DNA of 64,000 bases from Antrihabitans auranticaus. GTDB lineage: Bacteria; Actinomycetota; Actinomycetes; Mycobacteriales; Mycobacteriaceae. Position numbers and translations under genes: made by a program. Under the pieces are notes generated by a model. That model made no database searches, was not told where the DNA came from, and saw nothing but the letters and a program-made list of their open reading frames with translations. Positions 55,467-64,000 of this stretch are shown piece by piece (within the stretch, counting starts at the first letter, position 1; each line of letters starts with the position of its first letter). The stretch lies in contig NZ_JAEMNW010000002.1 of the NCBI RefSeq assembly GCF_016481275.1, positions 992,001-1,056,000 on the forward strand, given 5' to 3'.

Positions 55467-57014
55467 TCAGCACGCCGGAGACGTGAGCCCGCTGCCGACC
55501 ACGATCCGACAGGCCCAACCACGACCGATCTTCAGAACACCGTCGACGTACACCAACGGCAGCAGCTCGGGCAACGTCGTTCCGTCGGCGATCTGCACCG
55601 CGATCGTTGCCGCGATGTCGCCGTGGTCGAAGTCGGTCACCCGCGTAACTCGCAGTGCCTGGTCTGCTGCGACGAACAAATCGGCGAGCGTGCTGATCAG
55701 TTCGGGATCGTGCTCGTCACCGTCGACTTTCAGGACCTTTTCGGACGGGTCGAGATCGGGGTCCAGAGCCTCGCGCAGTTGACCGTCGAGTTCGGTTGCC
55801 GTCGGAATCGGCCCTCGACGTGTGGAAGGTGCCGGTGTGCCGTTACCGGGCACAGACTCCGGGTAGAGGGCGCTCACGATCGGCAGCCAGATCGATGACG
55901 CATCAGCCGACAGCCCGGCATCCGTCAAGTTGACCGCGACGACCACGGTCGCACGACGTTCGGGCAGGTAGAAGACGAAGTCGCTGTAGCCCGCGACATC
56001 GCCGGCGTGGCCGACCCAGTCGCCGATTCGTATGAGGCCGAGCCCGTATTCCAGTCCCCTGGTTGTCTCGTCGGTGAATTGCGTTCTGGCCAGCTGCGTT
56101 TCGGGCTTCAGCAGCTCGCCGTCGGCCAACTGCTCCGCGAACTTCGCCATGTCGGAAACGGTGGAGACTATCGCTCCGGCCGTGGAGAACGTATCCGCGG
56201 GCGTGCGCTCGGTGACATCCGTGCGCTTACCGGACTCGTACTGGTAGCCGCGGCTGGCAGGGTCGGGAAGGTCGGCGTCGGCGGGAAACGCTGTCTCCGT
56301 CAGTCCGAGGTCGTCGATGACGCCGCTTTCGAGGACTTCGCCCACCGGCTTGCCGGTGACCGTCTCCAGCACCAGACCGAGCAGGTAGTACTCGGAATTG
56401 GAGTACGCCGTCACCGTATTCGGCGCAACGGCCTTCTCCGGGTTGGCAGCTATGACGCGGAGGGTGTCAGCGGCGGTCCAGTCGGGTTGCGCCGACGGCA
56501 CGAAGTACTGCTCCGCGAATTCGGGATCGGTCGAGTAGTCGTACACGCCGCCCCGCATACCGAGCAGATCTCTGATTCGTATTTCGGTCCCGTTGGGAAT
56601 TCCGTCGACATACATGGCCAAGGTGTCGTCGAGGTTCAGTTTTCCGGCGTCGGCAAGCTGCAGAACGGCAGTCGCGGTGAACGATTTCGTCACGCTGCCG
56701 ATCCGAAAACGATCGTCGACGGTCATCGGACGGTTGGTTGCCGCGTCGGCGATTCCGTATGCGTGCGTGTACTCGCCGAGCTCAGGATCGACCACGCTGA
56801 CGACCACGCCCGGGATCAATTCGGCGCTCATGCGTGCTTGCACGATTGCGTCGACGGTCGCCGCCAGTTCCGCCGTGGTCGCGTTCGCGCTCGGCATGCC
56901 GTACTGGCCGACGGCACCGGACGAGACCAGCGCGGTGACCGCGACGAGAGCAAACAACGTCATCCGACGTGCGCGGTGCCGTGCGCCGGCACGCCGTCGC
57001 GCATGCAACTTCAT
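55467..57014 (-). CDS. Secreted class C beta-lactamase-like serine hydrolase fused to an Mtb12-like domain
   Basis: 515 residues from ATG 57014, with GGAGGGCG upstream. Signal peptide (basic start, [17 protein letters not shown], cleavage near ANA at ~45). Serine-hydrolase domain (about 46-385) with SxxK at Ser107-Lys110 (GSVTKS), YxN at Tyr204-Asn206 (AYSNSEYY) and H336-A-G338 in place of KTG: a D-Ala-D-Ala carboxypeptidase/esterase-type fold. After a Pro-rich link, residues ~404-515 resemble the secreted antigen Mtb12/CFP-2: [27 protein letters not shown], and the ending GWACRIV ... TSPAC. The two Cys (502, 515) may form a disulfide. I know no family in which these are joined. Confidence 0.87.
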   Translation of the reverse strand: MKLHARRRAGARHRARRMTLFALVAVTALVSSGAVGQYGMPSANATTAELAATVDAIVQARMSAELIPGVVVSVVDPELGEYTHAYGIADAATNRPMTVDDRFRIGSVTKSFTATAVLQLADAGKLNLDDTLAMYVDGIPNGTEIRIRDLLGMRGGVYDYSTDPEFAEQYFVPSAQPDWTAADTLRVIAANPEKAVAPNTVTAYSNSEYYLLGLVLETVTGKPVGEVLESGVIDDLGLTETAFPADADLPDPASRGYQYESGKRTDVTERTPADTFSTAGAIVSTVSDMAKFAEQLADGELLKPETQLARTQFTDETTRGLEYGLGLIRIGDWVGHAGDVAGYSDFVFYLPERRATVVVAVNLTDAGLSADASSIWLPIVSALYPESVPGNGTPAPSTRRGPIPTATELDGQLREALDPDLDPSEKVLKVDGDEHDPELISTLADLFVAADQALRVTRVTDFDHGDIAATIAVQIADGTTLPELLPLVYVDGVLKIGRGWACRIVVGSGLTSPAC

Positions 57015-57149
57015 CGAATCGCCCTCCAGCCTCGAAAACTTCAACTCGAAGGGTGGACTGTGTTTCCGGTCGCGTCGATGGGGACAACTACCCATCGCTC
57101 GCTCGCACCGCCTGAGTTTCGCGCTGCGCGCTTTGGCAGGATGAATCCC

Positions 57150-58091
57150 ATGAGCGGACCGCTGCTGTTGCTGGATGGTGCAAGTCTCTGGTTTCGGGCG
57201 TTCCACGGCGTCCCCGATTCGATAGTCGGACCCGACGGAAAACCCGTGAACGCGCTGCGCGGTTTCACCGACATGGTGGCGCAACTGGTCACGCGGCACT
57301 CGCCGACGCGGCTGGTCGTCTGCCTGGATCTGGATTGGCGCCCGCAGTTCCGGGTCGATGCCATTCCGACCTACAAGACTCACCGCCTCGCACCGAACGG
57401 CGCTGCCACCAATACCGAAGAAGTGCCGCGCATGCTCACGCGACAGGTTCCGATGATTCTCGATGTGCTGCGAGCCGCGGGTATCGCCACCGCGGGTGCG
57501 GATGGCTTCGAGGCGGACGACGTGCTCGGCACACTCGCGTCGCGAGAAAAGACGGACGACGTCGTCGTCGTCAGCGGCGACCGCGACCTGTTGCAGCTGG
57601 TCGGCGACGATCCGGTACCGGTCCGCGTGTTCTATGTCGGTCGTGGACTGGCGAAGGCCGAGCTCTACGGCCCGACCGAGGTTGCCGCGAAGTACGGCGT
57701 GCCCCTCGAGAACGCCGGTGACGCCTACGCCGATCTAGCCACCCTCCGCGGCGACAGCTCCGACGGCTTGCCGGGGGTCGCCGGAGTCGGTGAAAAGACC
57801 GCGTCGGCCCTGATGCTGCGGTTCGGTTCGATCCAACAGTTGCTTGCGGCCGTCGACGATCCGGACAGCGATATCGCCCGCGGTGTGCGCAGCAAACTGG
57901 AAAGCGCGCGTGCGTATATCGAAGCGGCGGTCCCGGTGGTCCGCGTCGCACGCGACGCCGAGATCAAGATCTCCGGATCGGACGAACTCGGTCGCGAACC
58001 TGCCGACGCTGCCGAGCTGGAGCGGCTCGCTGCAAAACACGGCGCGGAAAGTTCTGTGGCGCGGCTACTTTCGGCGATGCGAAAACGCTGA
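57150..58091 (+). CDS. 5'-3' exonuclease (Pol I N-terminal-like)
   Basis: 313 residues from ATG 57150 (AGGA 8 bp upstream); ATG 57141 is an alternative. Flap-nuclease fold with [38 protein letters not shown] and the H3TH motif [20 protein letters not shown], so the acidic metal ligands of the 5' nuclease family are present. It equals the 5' nuclease part of DNA polymerase I without the polymerase and corresponds to Rv2090. Likely roles are flap removal, RNase H-type primer removal or repair. It converges with the next gene through a strong hairpin. Confidence 0.92.
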   Translation: MSGPLLLLDGASLWFRAFHGVPDSIVGPDGKPVNALRGFTDMVAQLVTRHSPTRLVVCLDLDWRPQFRVDAIPTYKTHRLAPNGAATNTEEVPRMLTRQVPMILDVLRAAGIATAGADGFEADDVLGTLASREKTDDVVVVSGDRDLLQLVGDDPVPVRVFYVGRGLAKAELYGPTEVAAKYGVPLENAGDAYADLATLRGDSSDGLPGVAGVGEKTASALMLRFGSIQQLLAAVDDPDSDIARGVRSKLESARAYIEAAVPVVRVARDAEIKISGSDELGREPADAAELERLAAKHGAESSVARLLSAMRKR

Positions 58092-58104
58092 ACCGCTGAA
58101 CGCA

Positions 58105-58139
58105 CACTGCTCCGCCCGGCAGTGCCGGGCGGAGCAGTG
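58105..58139. terminator. Convergent hairpin terminator
   Basis: A perfect 15-bp stem with a 5-nt loop (arms starting CACTGCTCCGCCCGG) lies between the exonuclease and DUF4333 genes. No clear T-tract, but strong pairing. Confidence 0.75.
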
Positions 58140-58152
58140 AATTGCCGTCGAG

Positions 58153-59013
58153 CTACTTCTTGTCTTCGGGCCGGCCGACCGTGTACTCACCGTCGTCGTT
58201 GGTGAACGTGATCTTGACGACCTTCTCCGTGTCGTTCACCTTCAGCGTGCACTCGAAGGAGTCGTCCTTCTTGACCTTCTGGTCCGACGGGCAGGAGACA
58301 TCCGTGATGTCCTCAGCCTGTGCGCCGTAGTTCTCGGTCAGGATCTTGACGACACCGTCCTGCGCCGCCGCCGAGTCGAGCACCTTGGCGCGCAGGAACA
58401 GGAAGTACGCCGCTACCAACGCGGCGATGATCAGGACCGCTACACCGATCCCGATGAACAGTCCGGTTTTCTTCTTCTTGGCGCCTGCGGGAGTACCCCC
58501 GCCGGCCTGGGGCCACTGGCCGCCGGGCTGCTGCGGGGCCCACGGCTGCGCTTGCGGCTGACCCTCGGGTTGCCACTGTCCACCCTGCGGCTGACCCTCG
58601 GGCTGCCACTGCCCGCCCTGGGGACCTTGCTGCCCTGGCCAACCCTGATTCGGCTGTGGCTGATTCGGCTGGGGCCACTGTCCGCCACCGGGCTGCTGAC
58701 CACCCTGCCACGCCGGCGCCTGCTGCGTCGGAGCGTTCTGCCCACCCCACTGCTGCGTCGGAGGTGCTCCCCACGGCTGCTGACCGGCCGGCGGCTGCTG
58801 CCCTGCGGGAGGCTGTTGCCCTGCAGGAGGCTGCTGTCCGGGCGGCGGGCCCCAGCCCTGGTTGGGGTTCTGCGGCTGCTGTGGCGGCGCAGTATTGAAG
58901 ACTCGGGTGGCCTCGCTGGCCGAATCGTCGCTCGGCGCATCGTTCCCCGGTTGCGGCGCGTTGGGATTCCCCCAACGCTCGTCCGGTCCGCCGGGTCCGC
59001 TCGGTCCGCTCAT
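58153..59013 (-). CDS. Membrane protein with Gln/Pro-rich cytoplasmic part and DUF4333-like C-terminus
   Basis: 286 residues from ATG 59013. The N-terminal ~175 residues are Gln/Pro/Gly/Trp-rich with repeats: PPAGQQ four times and GGQWQPEGQPQ twice. A single transmembrane helix (LFIGIGVAVLIIAALVAAYFLF, read in parts) is preceded by KKKK, placing the N-terminus inside. The external ~85 residues (VLDSAAAQDGVVKIL, VSCPSDQKVKKDDSFECTLKVN) fit DUF4333, with two Cys for a disulfide. It is the counterpart of Rv2091c beside helY. Function unknown; the layout suggests a cell-envelope sensor or scaffold. Confidence 0.85.
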   Translation of the reverse strand: MSGPSGPGGPDERWGNPNAPQPGNDAPSDDSASEATRVFNTAPPQQPQNPNQGWGPPPGQQPPAGQQPPAGQQPPAGQQPWGAPPTQQWGGQNAPTQQAPAWQGGQQPGGGQWPQPNQPQPNQGWPGQQGPQGGQWQPEGQPQGGQWQPEGQPQAQPWAPQQPGGQWPQAGGGTPAGAKKKKTGLFIGIGVAVLIIAALVAAYFLFLRAKVLDSAAAQDGVVKILTENYGAQAEDITDVSCPSDQKVKKDDSFECTLKVNDTEKVVKITFTNDDGEYTVGRPEDKK

Positions 59014-59124
59014 CTCGTCGCCTCCACTCGCATCACACTCGTTCGTTCAACGGCACACAGCCACAACACGTCGGTCCCCCGCAGCGAAACCCGATCGGAT
59101 GGAATCCAATCACAATCATCACCC

Positions 59125-61830
59125 CTACGCTGCGTCTACTGCCACAACACCACGCCGAATCGCTTTGACGGCTTTCGCTGCCGCGCCACGAACCTGCGGG
59201 TCTTCCGTTGTGTTGTGCAACTGGTCGAGCAGGTCGATCACTTGCCGGCACCATCGCACGAAATCACCGGCAGACAATGCTTTTCCACGATCCCCCGCTG
59301 CGATGAGCGCATCCACAAGTGGCTCGCCTCGCGCCCAATTGTAGACGGCCGCAACAAAACCGAAATCGGGGTCCCGTGTCTGCGGCAGTTTGTGGCGGAC
59401 TTCGTCGGCGCGAATATCGGTCCAGATCCGCAATGTCTGCGTCAGGGCGTGGCGAATCGCTCCGGTCGGGCCCGTTGCCATCGGATAGCCGGCATCCTGC
59501 CGGGATTCGAAGACAACACCGGACGCAACTGCGGCGAGTTCGGCAGGGGCCAAACCCGCCCACGCACCCTGCCGCAGGCATTCCGACACCAAAAGGTCAC
59601 TCTCCGAATAGATTCGGCCAAGCCTGCGACCGTCGTCGGTGACCTCGCCATCCGCGATATAACCTCGCTCGCTGAGCAGGGCGGTGATGCGGTCGAACGT
59701 TCTGGCCAGTGAGTTGGTCGTTGTCGCGACCTGCTGTCGCATCGCGTCGGTTTCCCGCGCCAACCGGCTGTACCGCTCGCCGATGCGGCTCAACTCGTCG
59801 CGGTTGGGCCAGGTGTGGCACGGATGGCCACGCAGCGCGCGACGCAGCGTCGCAAGCTCGCGATCGTCGGCAGCCTCCGTCCGCCGTTTGCGAGGTCCTC
59901 GTGGCGCAACGATGCCCGTGCTCCGCAACGCCGAGGCGAGATCGCGCCGCGTGCGTGCGGTCCGGTGATCGACGTGTCTGGGCAAGCGCAGGCGACCGAG
60001 CGATTCGGCGGGAGCCGAGAAGTCGGCGACCGATACCCTGCCTGCCCACTTGTCTTCGGTCAGAACGAGCGGACGTGGGTCCCCGGTATCCCCGTCCGGT
60101 TCGAGCACTACAGCAAGCCCCGCGCGCCGCCCGACCGGGATCGAGATCACGTCACCGCGCCGCAACGCTCCCAGGGACTGCGCGGCGGCGCCACGACGGT
60201 CGACCCGGCCCTTCTGTTCCAGTTCGCGCTCGCGGCCCCGGATTCGCTCCCGCAGGCCCGCATATTCGAGGTACTCGCTGCCGTCGCCGCCGAGTTGCTC
60301 GCGCAGCTTCCGCAGCGTCACCTCGTTGCGTTCGATACCGCGCACGAGCCCGACCACCGACCGGTCTGCCTGGAACTGCGCGAAGGACCGCTCGAGCAAC
60401 GCGCGCGACTCGGCCGCACCCATCCGGTCCGTGAGATTGATCGACATGTTGTAGCCGGGACGAAACGAGCTGCGCAGCGGGTACGTGCGCGTCGAGGCAA
60501 GTCCGGCAACGGCATTCGCGTCGAGGTCCGGATGCCAGAGCACGACCGCGTGCCCCTCGATGTCGATGCCGCGTCGTCCCGCCCGCCCGGTGAGCTGCGT
60601 GTACTCGCCGGGTGTGAGGTCCGCGTGTGTCTCGCCGTTGAACTTGACGAGCCGTTCGAGCACAACTGTCCGGGCCGGCATGTTGATGCCCAGCGCCAAC
60701 GTCTCCGTCGCGAAAACCGCTCGTACCAAACCCTTGACGAACAGCTCTTCGACCGTATGCCGGAACGCGGGGAGCATGCCTGCATGATGTGCGGCCAGAC
60801 CGCGTTCGAGGCCGTCCCGCCATTCCCAATAGCCGAGTACCTCGAGATCAGCGCGCGGCAGTTCGCCCGTGTGGCGGTCTATGATCGCCGAAATCTCTTC
60901 CAGCTGTTCGGGATTGGTCAGGTGCAGCCGCGACCGCAAGCATTGGGCAAGCGCCGCGTCGCAGCCGGCGCGACTGAAGATGAAGGTGATGGCCGGCAGT
61001 AGCGCTTCCTCGTCGAGCCGTGCGATGACTTCCGCGCGAGATACCGGCCGATATGCCACCCGGGAACCACCACCGCGGGCACGGCTGCGCGGATCGTCGA
61101 AATGGTCGAGAGCGCGCCGCTGTTTGAGGTGGCGGACAAGCTCCTGATCGATCACGAGCTTCGCGTCGGGTCTGCTCGCCTGCGCCTTGGTGTCGAAGAG
61201 GTCGAACATGCGCTTGCCGACCAGAATGTGCTGCCACAGTGGCACCGGCCGGTGCTCGTCGACAACGATCGTGGTGTTGCCGCGCACGGTCTCCATCCAG
61301 GCACCGAACTCCTCGGCGTTGCTCACGGTCGCCGACAAGCTGACCAGCCGAACATCCTCCGGCAGGTGCAGGATGACCTCTTCCCACACCGCACCGCGGA
61401 ACCGGTCGGCGAGAAAATGGACCTCGTCCATGACCACGTACGCCAGACCTCGCAACGCAGACGACGACGCGTACAACATGTTTCGCAGCACTTCGGTCGT
61501 CATGACGACGATCGGCGCGTCCGAGTTGATGCTCTGGTCGCCGGTCAGCAAGCCGACGTAACCGGGTCCGTAACGCGCGGTGAGGTCGGTGAACTTCTGG
61601 TTGCTCAGCGCCTTGATCGGCGTCGTATAGAAGCACTTGCCGCCCTGCGCCAACGCAAGGTGCACAGCGAACTCGCCGACAACCGTCTTGCCTGCACCGG
61701 TAGGCGCGCAGACGAGGACCCCGTGTCCAGCCTCGAGAGCAGCACACGACTGCTCCTGGAAAGGGTCCAGCGGAAACCGCAACTGGGTCGCGAACGCCTC
61801 TAACTGGGGGCCACGCACCGATTCGGCCAC
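59125..61830 (-). CDS. helY: Ski2-like DEAD/DEAH-box RNA helicase HelY
   Basis: 901 residues from GTG 61830 (VAESVRGPQLEAF), 1 bp after the tatC stop, close to the mycobacterial length (906). Superfamily 2 motifs: Q-motif region LDPFQEQSC, Walker A CAPTGAGKTVVG, motif II MDEVHF, motif III SLSATVSN, and motif VI QLTGRAGRRGID, followed by the Ski2/Mtr4-type C-terminal helical domains. It probably unwinds structured RNA in decay or ribosome assembly. The tatA-tatC-helY order matches mycobacteria (Rv2094c-Rv2092c), and 1-bp spacing implies one transcript. Confidence 0.94.
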   Translation of the reverse strand: MAESVRGPQLEAFATQLRFPLDPFQEQSCAALEAGHGVLVCAPTGAGKTVVGEFAVHLALAQGGKCFYTTPIKALSNQKFTDLTARYGPGYVGLLTGDQSINSDAPIVVMTTEVLRNMLYASSSALRGLAYVVMDEVHFLADRFRGAVWEEVILHLPEDVRLVSLSATVSNAEEFGAWMETVRGNTTIVVDEHRPVPLWQHILVGKRMFDLFDTKAQASRPDAKLVIDQELVRHLKQRRALDHFDDPRSRARGGGSRVAYRPVSRAEVIARLDEEALLPAITFIFSRAGCDAALAQCLRSRLHLTNPEQLEEISAIIDRHTGELPRADLEVLGYWEWRDGLERGLAAHHAGMLPAFRHTVEELFVKGLVRAVFATETLALGINMPARTVVLERLVKFNGETHADLTPGEYTQLTGRAGRRGIDIEGHAVVLWHPDLDANAVAGLASTRTYPLRSSFRPGYNMSINLTDRMGAAESRALLERSFAQFQADRSVVGLVRGIERNEVTLRKLREQLGGDGSEYLEYAGLRERIRGRERELEQKGRVDRRGAAAQSLGALRRGDVISIPVGRRAGLAVVLEPDGDTGDPRPLVLTEDKWAGRVSVADFSAPAESLGRLRLPRHVDHRTARTRRDLASALRSTGIVAPRGPRKRRTEAADDRELATLRRALRGHPCHTWPNRDELSRIGERYSRLARETDAMRQQVATTTNSLARTFDRITALLSERGYIADGEVTDDGRRLGRIYSESDLLVSECLRQGAWAGLAPAELAAVASGVVFESRQDAGYPMATGPTGAIRHALTQTLRIWTDIRADEVRHKLPQTRDPDFGFVAAVYNWARGEPLVDALIAAGDRGKALSAGDFVRWCRQVIDLLDQLHNTTEDPQVRGAAAKAVKAIRRGVVAVDAA

Positions 61831-61831
61831 G

Positions 61832-62749
61832 TCAGAGAGTGTCCGAGAAGTCGTTGGATGCGACGACCGGTTCCGGTGTCTCGATCGGTGAAGCGCGATC
61901 GTCGTCCACATCGCTCCATTCCGAGGAGGCCGCCCGGCGGGCCTTACGCTTGTCGTGGATCCGCGACACCTGAATTGCCACCTCGAGCAGCAATGTAAGG
62001 GCGAGCGCGAGCGCGAGCATCGAGAACGGATCCTGACCCGGGGTCGCGACTGCGGCGAACACGAACATCGCCATGATCAGCCCGCGACGCCACGACTTGA
62101 GCTTCCGGTACGGCAGCACGCCGACAACATTGAGTCCGACGATGAGAAGCGGAATCTCGAAGCTCACACCGAAAATAATCAGCAGATTGATGATGAAGCC
62201 GAAATATTCAGCACCGCTCAGCGCGGTGACCTGAACATTGTCGCCGATCGTCAACAGGAAGTGCAGTGCCTTCGAGACGACGACGTAGGCGAGTACGGCG
62301 CCCGCAACGAACAGCACGGCCCCCGACGTCACGAACGCGAGCGCGTATCGCCGTTCCTTCGCGTACAGGCCGGGCGTAATGAACGCCCACAGCTGGTAGA
62401 GCCAGAACGGGCAGGCCATGACGATCCCGGCGGTGAATCCGACCTTGAACCGCAGCATGAATTGCTCGAACGGGCCGGTCGCGAGCAGGCGGCACGCGCC
62501 GTCGTTGCTGAGATCGGCGCGGCTGGAATCAGGGAGAGAACAGTACGGTCCGCGGAGCAGTTCGCCGAGACTCTCCAGGCCGAAGATCTGATGGGAGTAC
62601 CAGAAGAAGCCCAGAATGCTGGTGATCGTGATCGCCAGCAAAGACAGCAACAGGCGAGTACGCAGTTCATGCAAATGATCGACGAGCGACATGGTGCCGT
62701 CGGGATTTGTTCTGCGCTTGCTTCGTCGCGGATCGAACGGGATACGCAA
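61832..62749 (-). CDS. tatC: Sec-independent protein translocase TatC
   Basis: 305 residues from TTG 62749. Six membrane helices and the family hallmarks: [20 protein letters not shown] near the N-terminus (with the conserved H-x-E-L-R), [30 protein letters not shown], and FFGFIINLL-like [23 protein letters not shown]. The C-terminal ~40 residues form a charged cytoplasmic tail. TatC is the signal-peptide receptor for folded proteins with twin-Arg signals. It follows tatA by 66 bp. Confidence 0.96.
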   Translation of the reverse strand: MRIPFDPRRSKRRTNPDGTMSLVDHLHELRTRLLLSLLAITITSILGFFWYSHQIFGLESLGELLRGPYCSLPDSSRADLSNDGACRLLATGPFEQFMLRFKVGFTAGIVMACPFWLYQLWAFITPGLYAKERRYALAFVTSGAVLFVAGAVLAYVVVSKALHFLLTIGDNVQVTALSGAEYFGFIINLLIIFGVSFEIPLLIVGLNVVGVLPYRKLKSWRRGLIMAMFVFAAVATPGQDPFSMLALALALTLLLEVAIQVSRIHDKRKARRAASSEWSDVDDDRASPIETPEPVVASNDFSDTL

Positions 62750-62815
62750 GTGATCTCCAGATCAGCTCTCACCGCCCAGGCATCGGCGTGCCCAGGAATC
62801 GATGCAGTCTACGGG

Positions 62816-63070
62816 CTAAGCCGACCGCGGATCTGCGTTCTCTGTCGACGTTTGCGCAGTAGGCGGCGCCGACGGCGGGAGTTGCTGCGGAGCCGGGTCC
62901 GGAGTGGCGTCCTTACTGTCGGACTGCATCTCCTTGACCTCGCTCTTCAGGATCCGCAAAGACCGCCCCAAGCCGCGTGCAGCGTCCGGCAACCGCTTGG
63001 AGCCGAACAAAATCACGACCACGAGCAGCACTATCAGCCAGTGCCACCATGACATCGCGCCGGTCATCAT
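62816..63070 (-). CDS. tatA: Sec-independent protein translocase TatA
   Basis: 84 residues from ATG 63070, with a strong GGAGG site. Short N-terminal helix ([17 protein letters not shown]), the hinge [19 protein letters not shown] and an amphipathic helix, then a Pro/Thr-rich acidic tail: the canonical TatA plan. It forms the pore-like oligomer with TatC. No separate TatB is visible here. Confidence 0.95.
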   Translation of the reverse strand: MMTGAMSWWHWLIVLLVVVILFGSKRLPDAARGLGRSLRILKSEVKEMQSDSKDATPDPAPQQLPPSAPPTAQTSTENADPRSA

Positions 63071-63146
63071 CTACCTCCAGGTTCGGTATTCCCGATGCTA
63101 CCGGACCGTTACGGACACAAAACCCGCCGATGCTGGGAATTCGCTC

Positions 63147-64000
63147 TCAAACAGCTGTATTCGCGTTGTCCGCGTCACGCGCGGCGAGCAGAGTGCGCAA
63201 CAACTCTTTCCCCGTCCACTCCCGGCGACCGCCGCTTTCGGCAACCTTGATCAAGGCGGTAAGTCGGGCATTCACCGGCGCAGTCGTACCGACTTTTTCC
63301 GCAAGCCGGACGATCTCGCCGCTCAGGTAGTCGATCTCCGTGATCCGGCCACGCTCGAGGTCCTCCCACATCGAGGACCGAGCTACCGGGTCGACGGCAA
63401 GGACCTTGCCGGCAACGCGCTTGAACACGACGCTCGGTGCGCCGAGCATTTTGACCATGACGCCCGGCGGGACACCGATGAGCTGGGTCGGCCGAATGTC
63501 GGCACGCTTCATGACCTCGAGGGCCTCACCTTGCGCGAGGGCGAGGCAACGGCGGTAGCTGCGCTGGGAAAGCTCCTCGAGCAGCGGCACGTTCGACAGC
63601 GCGTTAATCGGGTTGTTGAGGTTGAGCAGAAGCTTGCCCCACTGCGTGGGAACAAGGTCTGCACGGCGCAGCAGCGGCAGACCAGCGTTCCGGAACGGGA
63701 CCGCGAACCGTTCCAGCTCCGGGTCGTCCTGGGCGATCAACTCCCCTTCGGTGCCCTGATGGAAATGGCCGTTGCCGCGCGGCAGGACATTGAAGGTCGC
63801 AATACCGGGCACGACCACACAGTCCGGCAGCCCCCCGCGAAGCACGTCGGCGTTGGAAATGCCGTTCTGGATGCTGATCACAACGGTCCCGCGGCGGAGC
63901 AGCGGTTGCAGTATTCGCGCCGCCTCCGCGGTGTCGGCGGACTTGACGGTGACCAGGACGAGGTCCGCACGGTCGGCGTGCACAGGCGCGGTCTCGACGC
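63147..64000 (-). CDS. panE: 2-dehydropantoate 2-reductase (ketopantoate reductase), 5' end outside window
   Basis: The frame is open to the right window edge; the N-terminal dinucleotide-binding motif is not visible. Seen: LVLVTVKSADTAEAARIL, VISIQNGISNADVLR, FRNAGLPLLRRADLVPTQWGKLLLNLNNPINALSN (in parts) with the catalytic Lys in WGKLLLNLNN, and the C-terminal Glu/Asp-containing SMWEDLERGRITEIDYLSGEIV. It reduces ketopantoate with NADPH in pantothenate/CoA synthesis. The GTG at 63983 is internal to the gene. It lies upstream of tatA on the same strand, 76 bp away. Confidence 0.9.
   Translation of the reverse strand, partial: VETAPVHADRADLVLVTVKSADTAEAARILQPLLRRGTVVISIQNGISNADVLRGGLPDCVVVPGIATFNVLPRGNGHFHQGTEGELIAQDDPELERFAVPFRNAGLPLLRRADLVPTQWGKLLLNLNNPINALSNVPLLEELSQRSYRRCLALAQGEALEVMKRADIRPTQLIGVPPGVMVKMLGAPSVVFKRVAGKVLAVDPVARSSMWEDLERGRITEIDYLSGEIVRLAEKVGTTAPVNARLTALIKVAESGGRREWTGKELLRTLLAARDADNANTAV

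Noticed and set aside
56007-57149. Long 5' extension of the exonuclease frame
   Set aside because: Lies antisense to the serine hydrolase gene and has no family content; ATG 57150 has a ribosome-binding site.

Overview
The window is GC-rich actinobacterial DNA. Gene content and local order point to a mycolic-acid-producing member of the Mycobacteriales, most like Rhodococcus, Nocardia or a relative. Signs of this are a DevR/DevS (DosR/DosS) pair, the RNA polymerase-binding protein RbpA, Ppm1/Lnt for mannolipid and lipoprotein synthesis, a cutinase-family secreted esterase, F420-type PPOX proteins, a GT87 mannosyltransferase, and blocks that recall Mycobacterium tuberculosis order: Rv2049c-rbpA-ppm1-Rv2052c-fxsA, cobG-cobH-cobIJ-cobK-cobL-Rv2073c-Rv2074, and pepQ(Rv2089c)-Rv2090-Rv2091c-helY-tatC-tatA. 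These comparisons are from memory of the families; no search was run. Genes are dense, often with 4-bp stop/start overlaps. I see no insertion sequence, prophage, CRISPR array, rRNA or tRNA.

Layout. 1-4973: end of devR, devS, a TetR gene and a hydrolase/ferredoxin-reductase operon. 4.9-8.4 kb: an MMPL exporter with its divergent TetR, then a hypothetical gene. 8.4-19.4 kb: accessory metabolism and regulation (gabD2, a VOC protein, TetR/P450, an FAD-linked oxidase, an ABC exporter with divergent MarR, GtrA, TetR, membrane protein). 19.4-27.4 kb: transcription and envelope core (rbpA, secreted S15-type hydrolase, TetR, ppm1, lnt, amidohydrolase, fxsA). 27.9-31.6 kb: cutinase and a NarL-type two-component system. 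31.6-39.4 kb: TauE, TldD/TldE, MBL hydrolase, PPOX protein, an endonuclease III-like protein behind an SOS box, and an orphan GroEL. 39.4-54.3 kb: cobalamin region (riboswitch-cobN, ECF sigma factor, cobG, cobH-cobIJ, cobK-cobL), interrupted by a mannosyltransferase, a crotonase and an SOS-box gene. 54.3-64 kb: pepQ, a secreted serine hydrolase with an Mtb12-like C-terminal domain, an exonuclease, helY, tatC, tatA and the end of panE.

How the genes work together. CobG, CobH, CobIJ, CobK, CobL and CobN cover most of the aerobic corrin-ring pathway, but CobM is not in the window. Lnt and Ppm1 are translationally coupled. TatA and TatC form a Sec-independent export unit. Several regulator/target pairs are divergent and share a clear inverted repeat: MMPL/TetR, ABC/MarR, P450/TetR and S15 hydrolase/TetR.

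The most unusual observations are the class C beta-lactamase-like enzyme fused to an Mtb12-like domain, two SOS boxes in front of uncharacterised genes, an ECF41-type promoter between the sigma factor and its oxidoreductase partner, a sigma-H/sigma-R-type promoter before rbpA, and a 161-nt antisense overlap between cobG and the GT87 gene.
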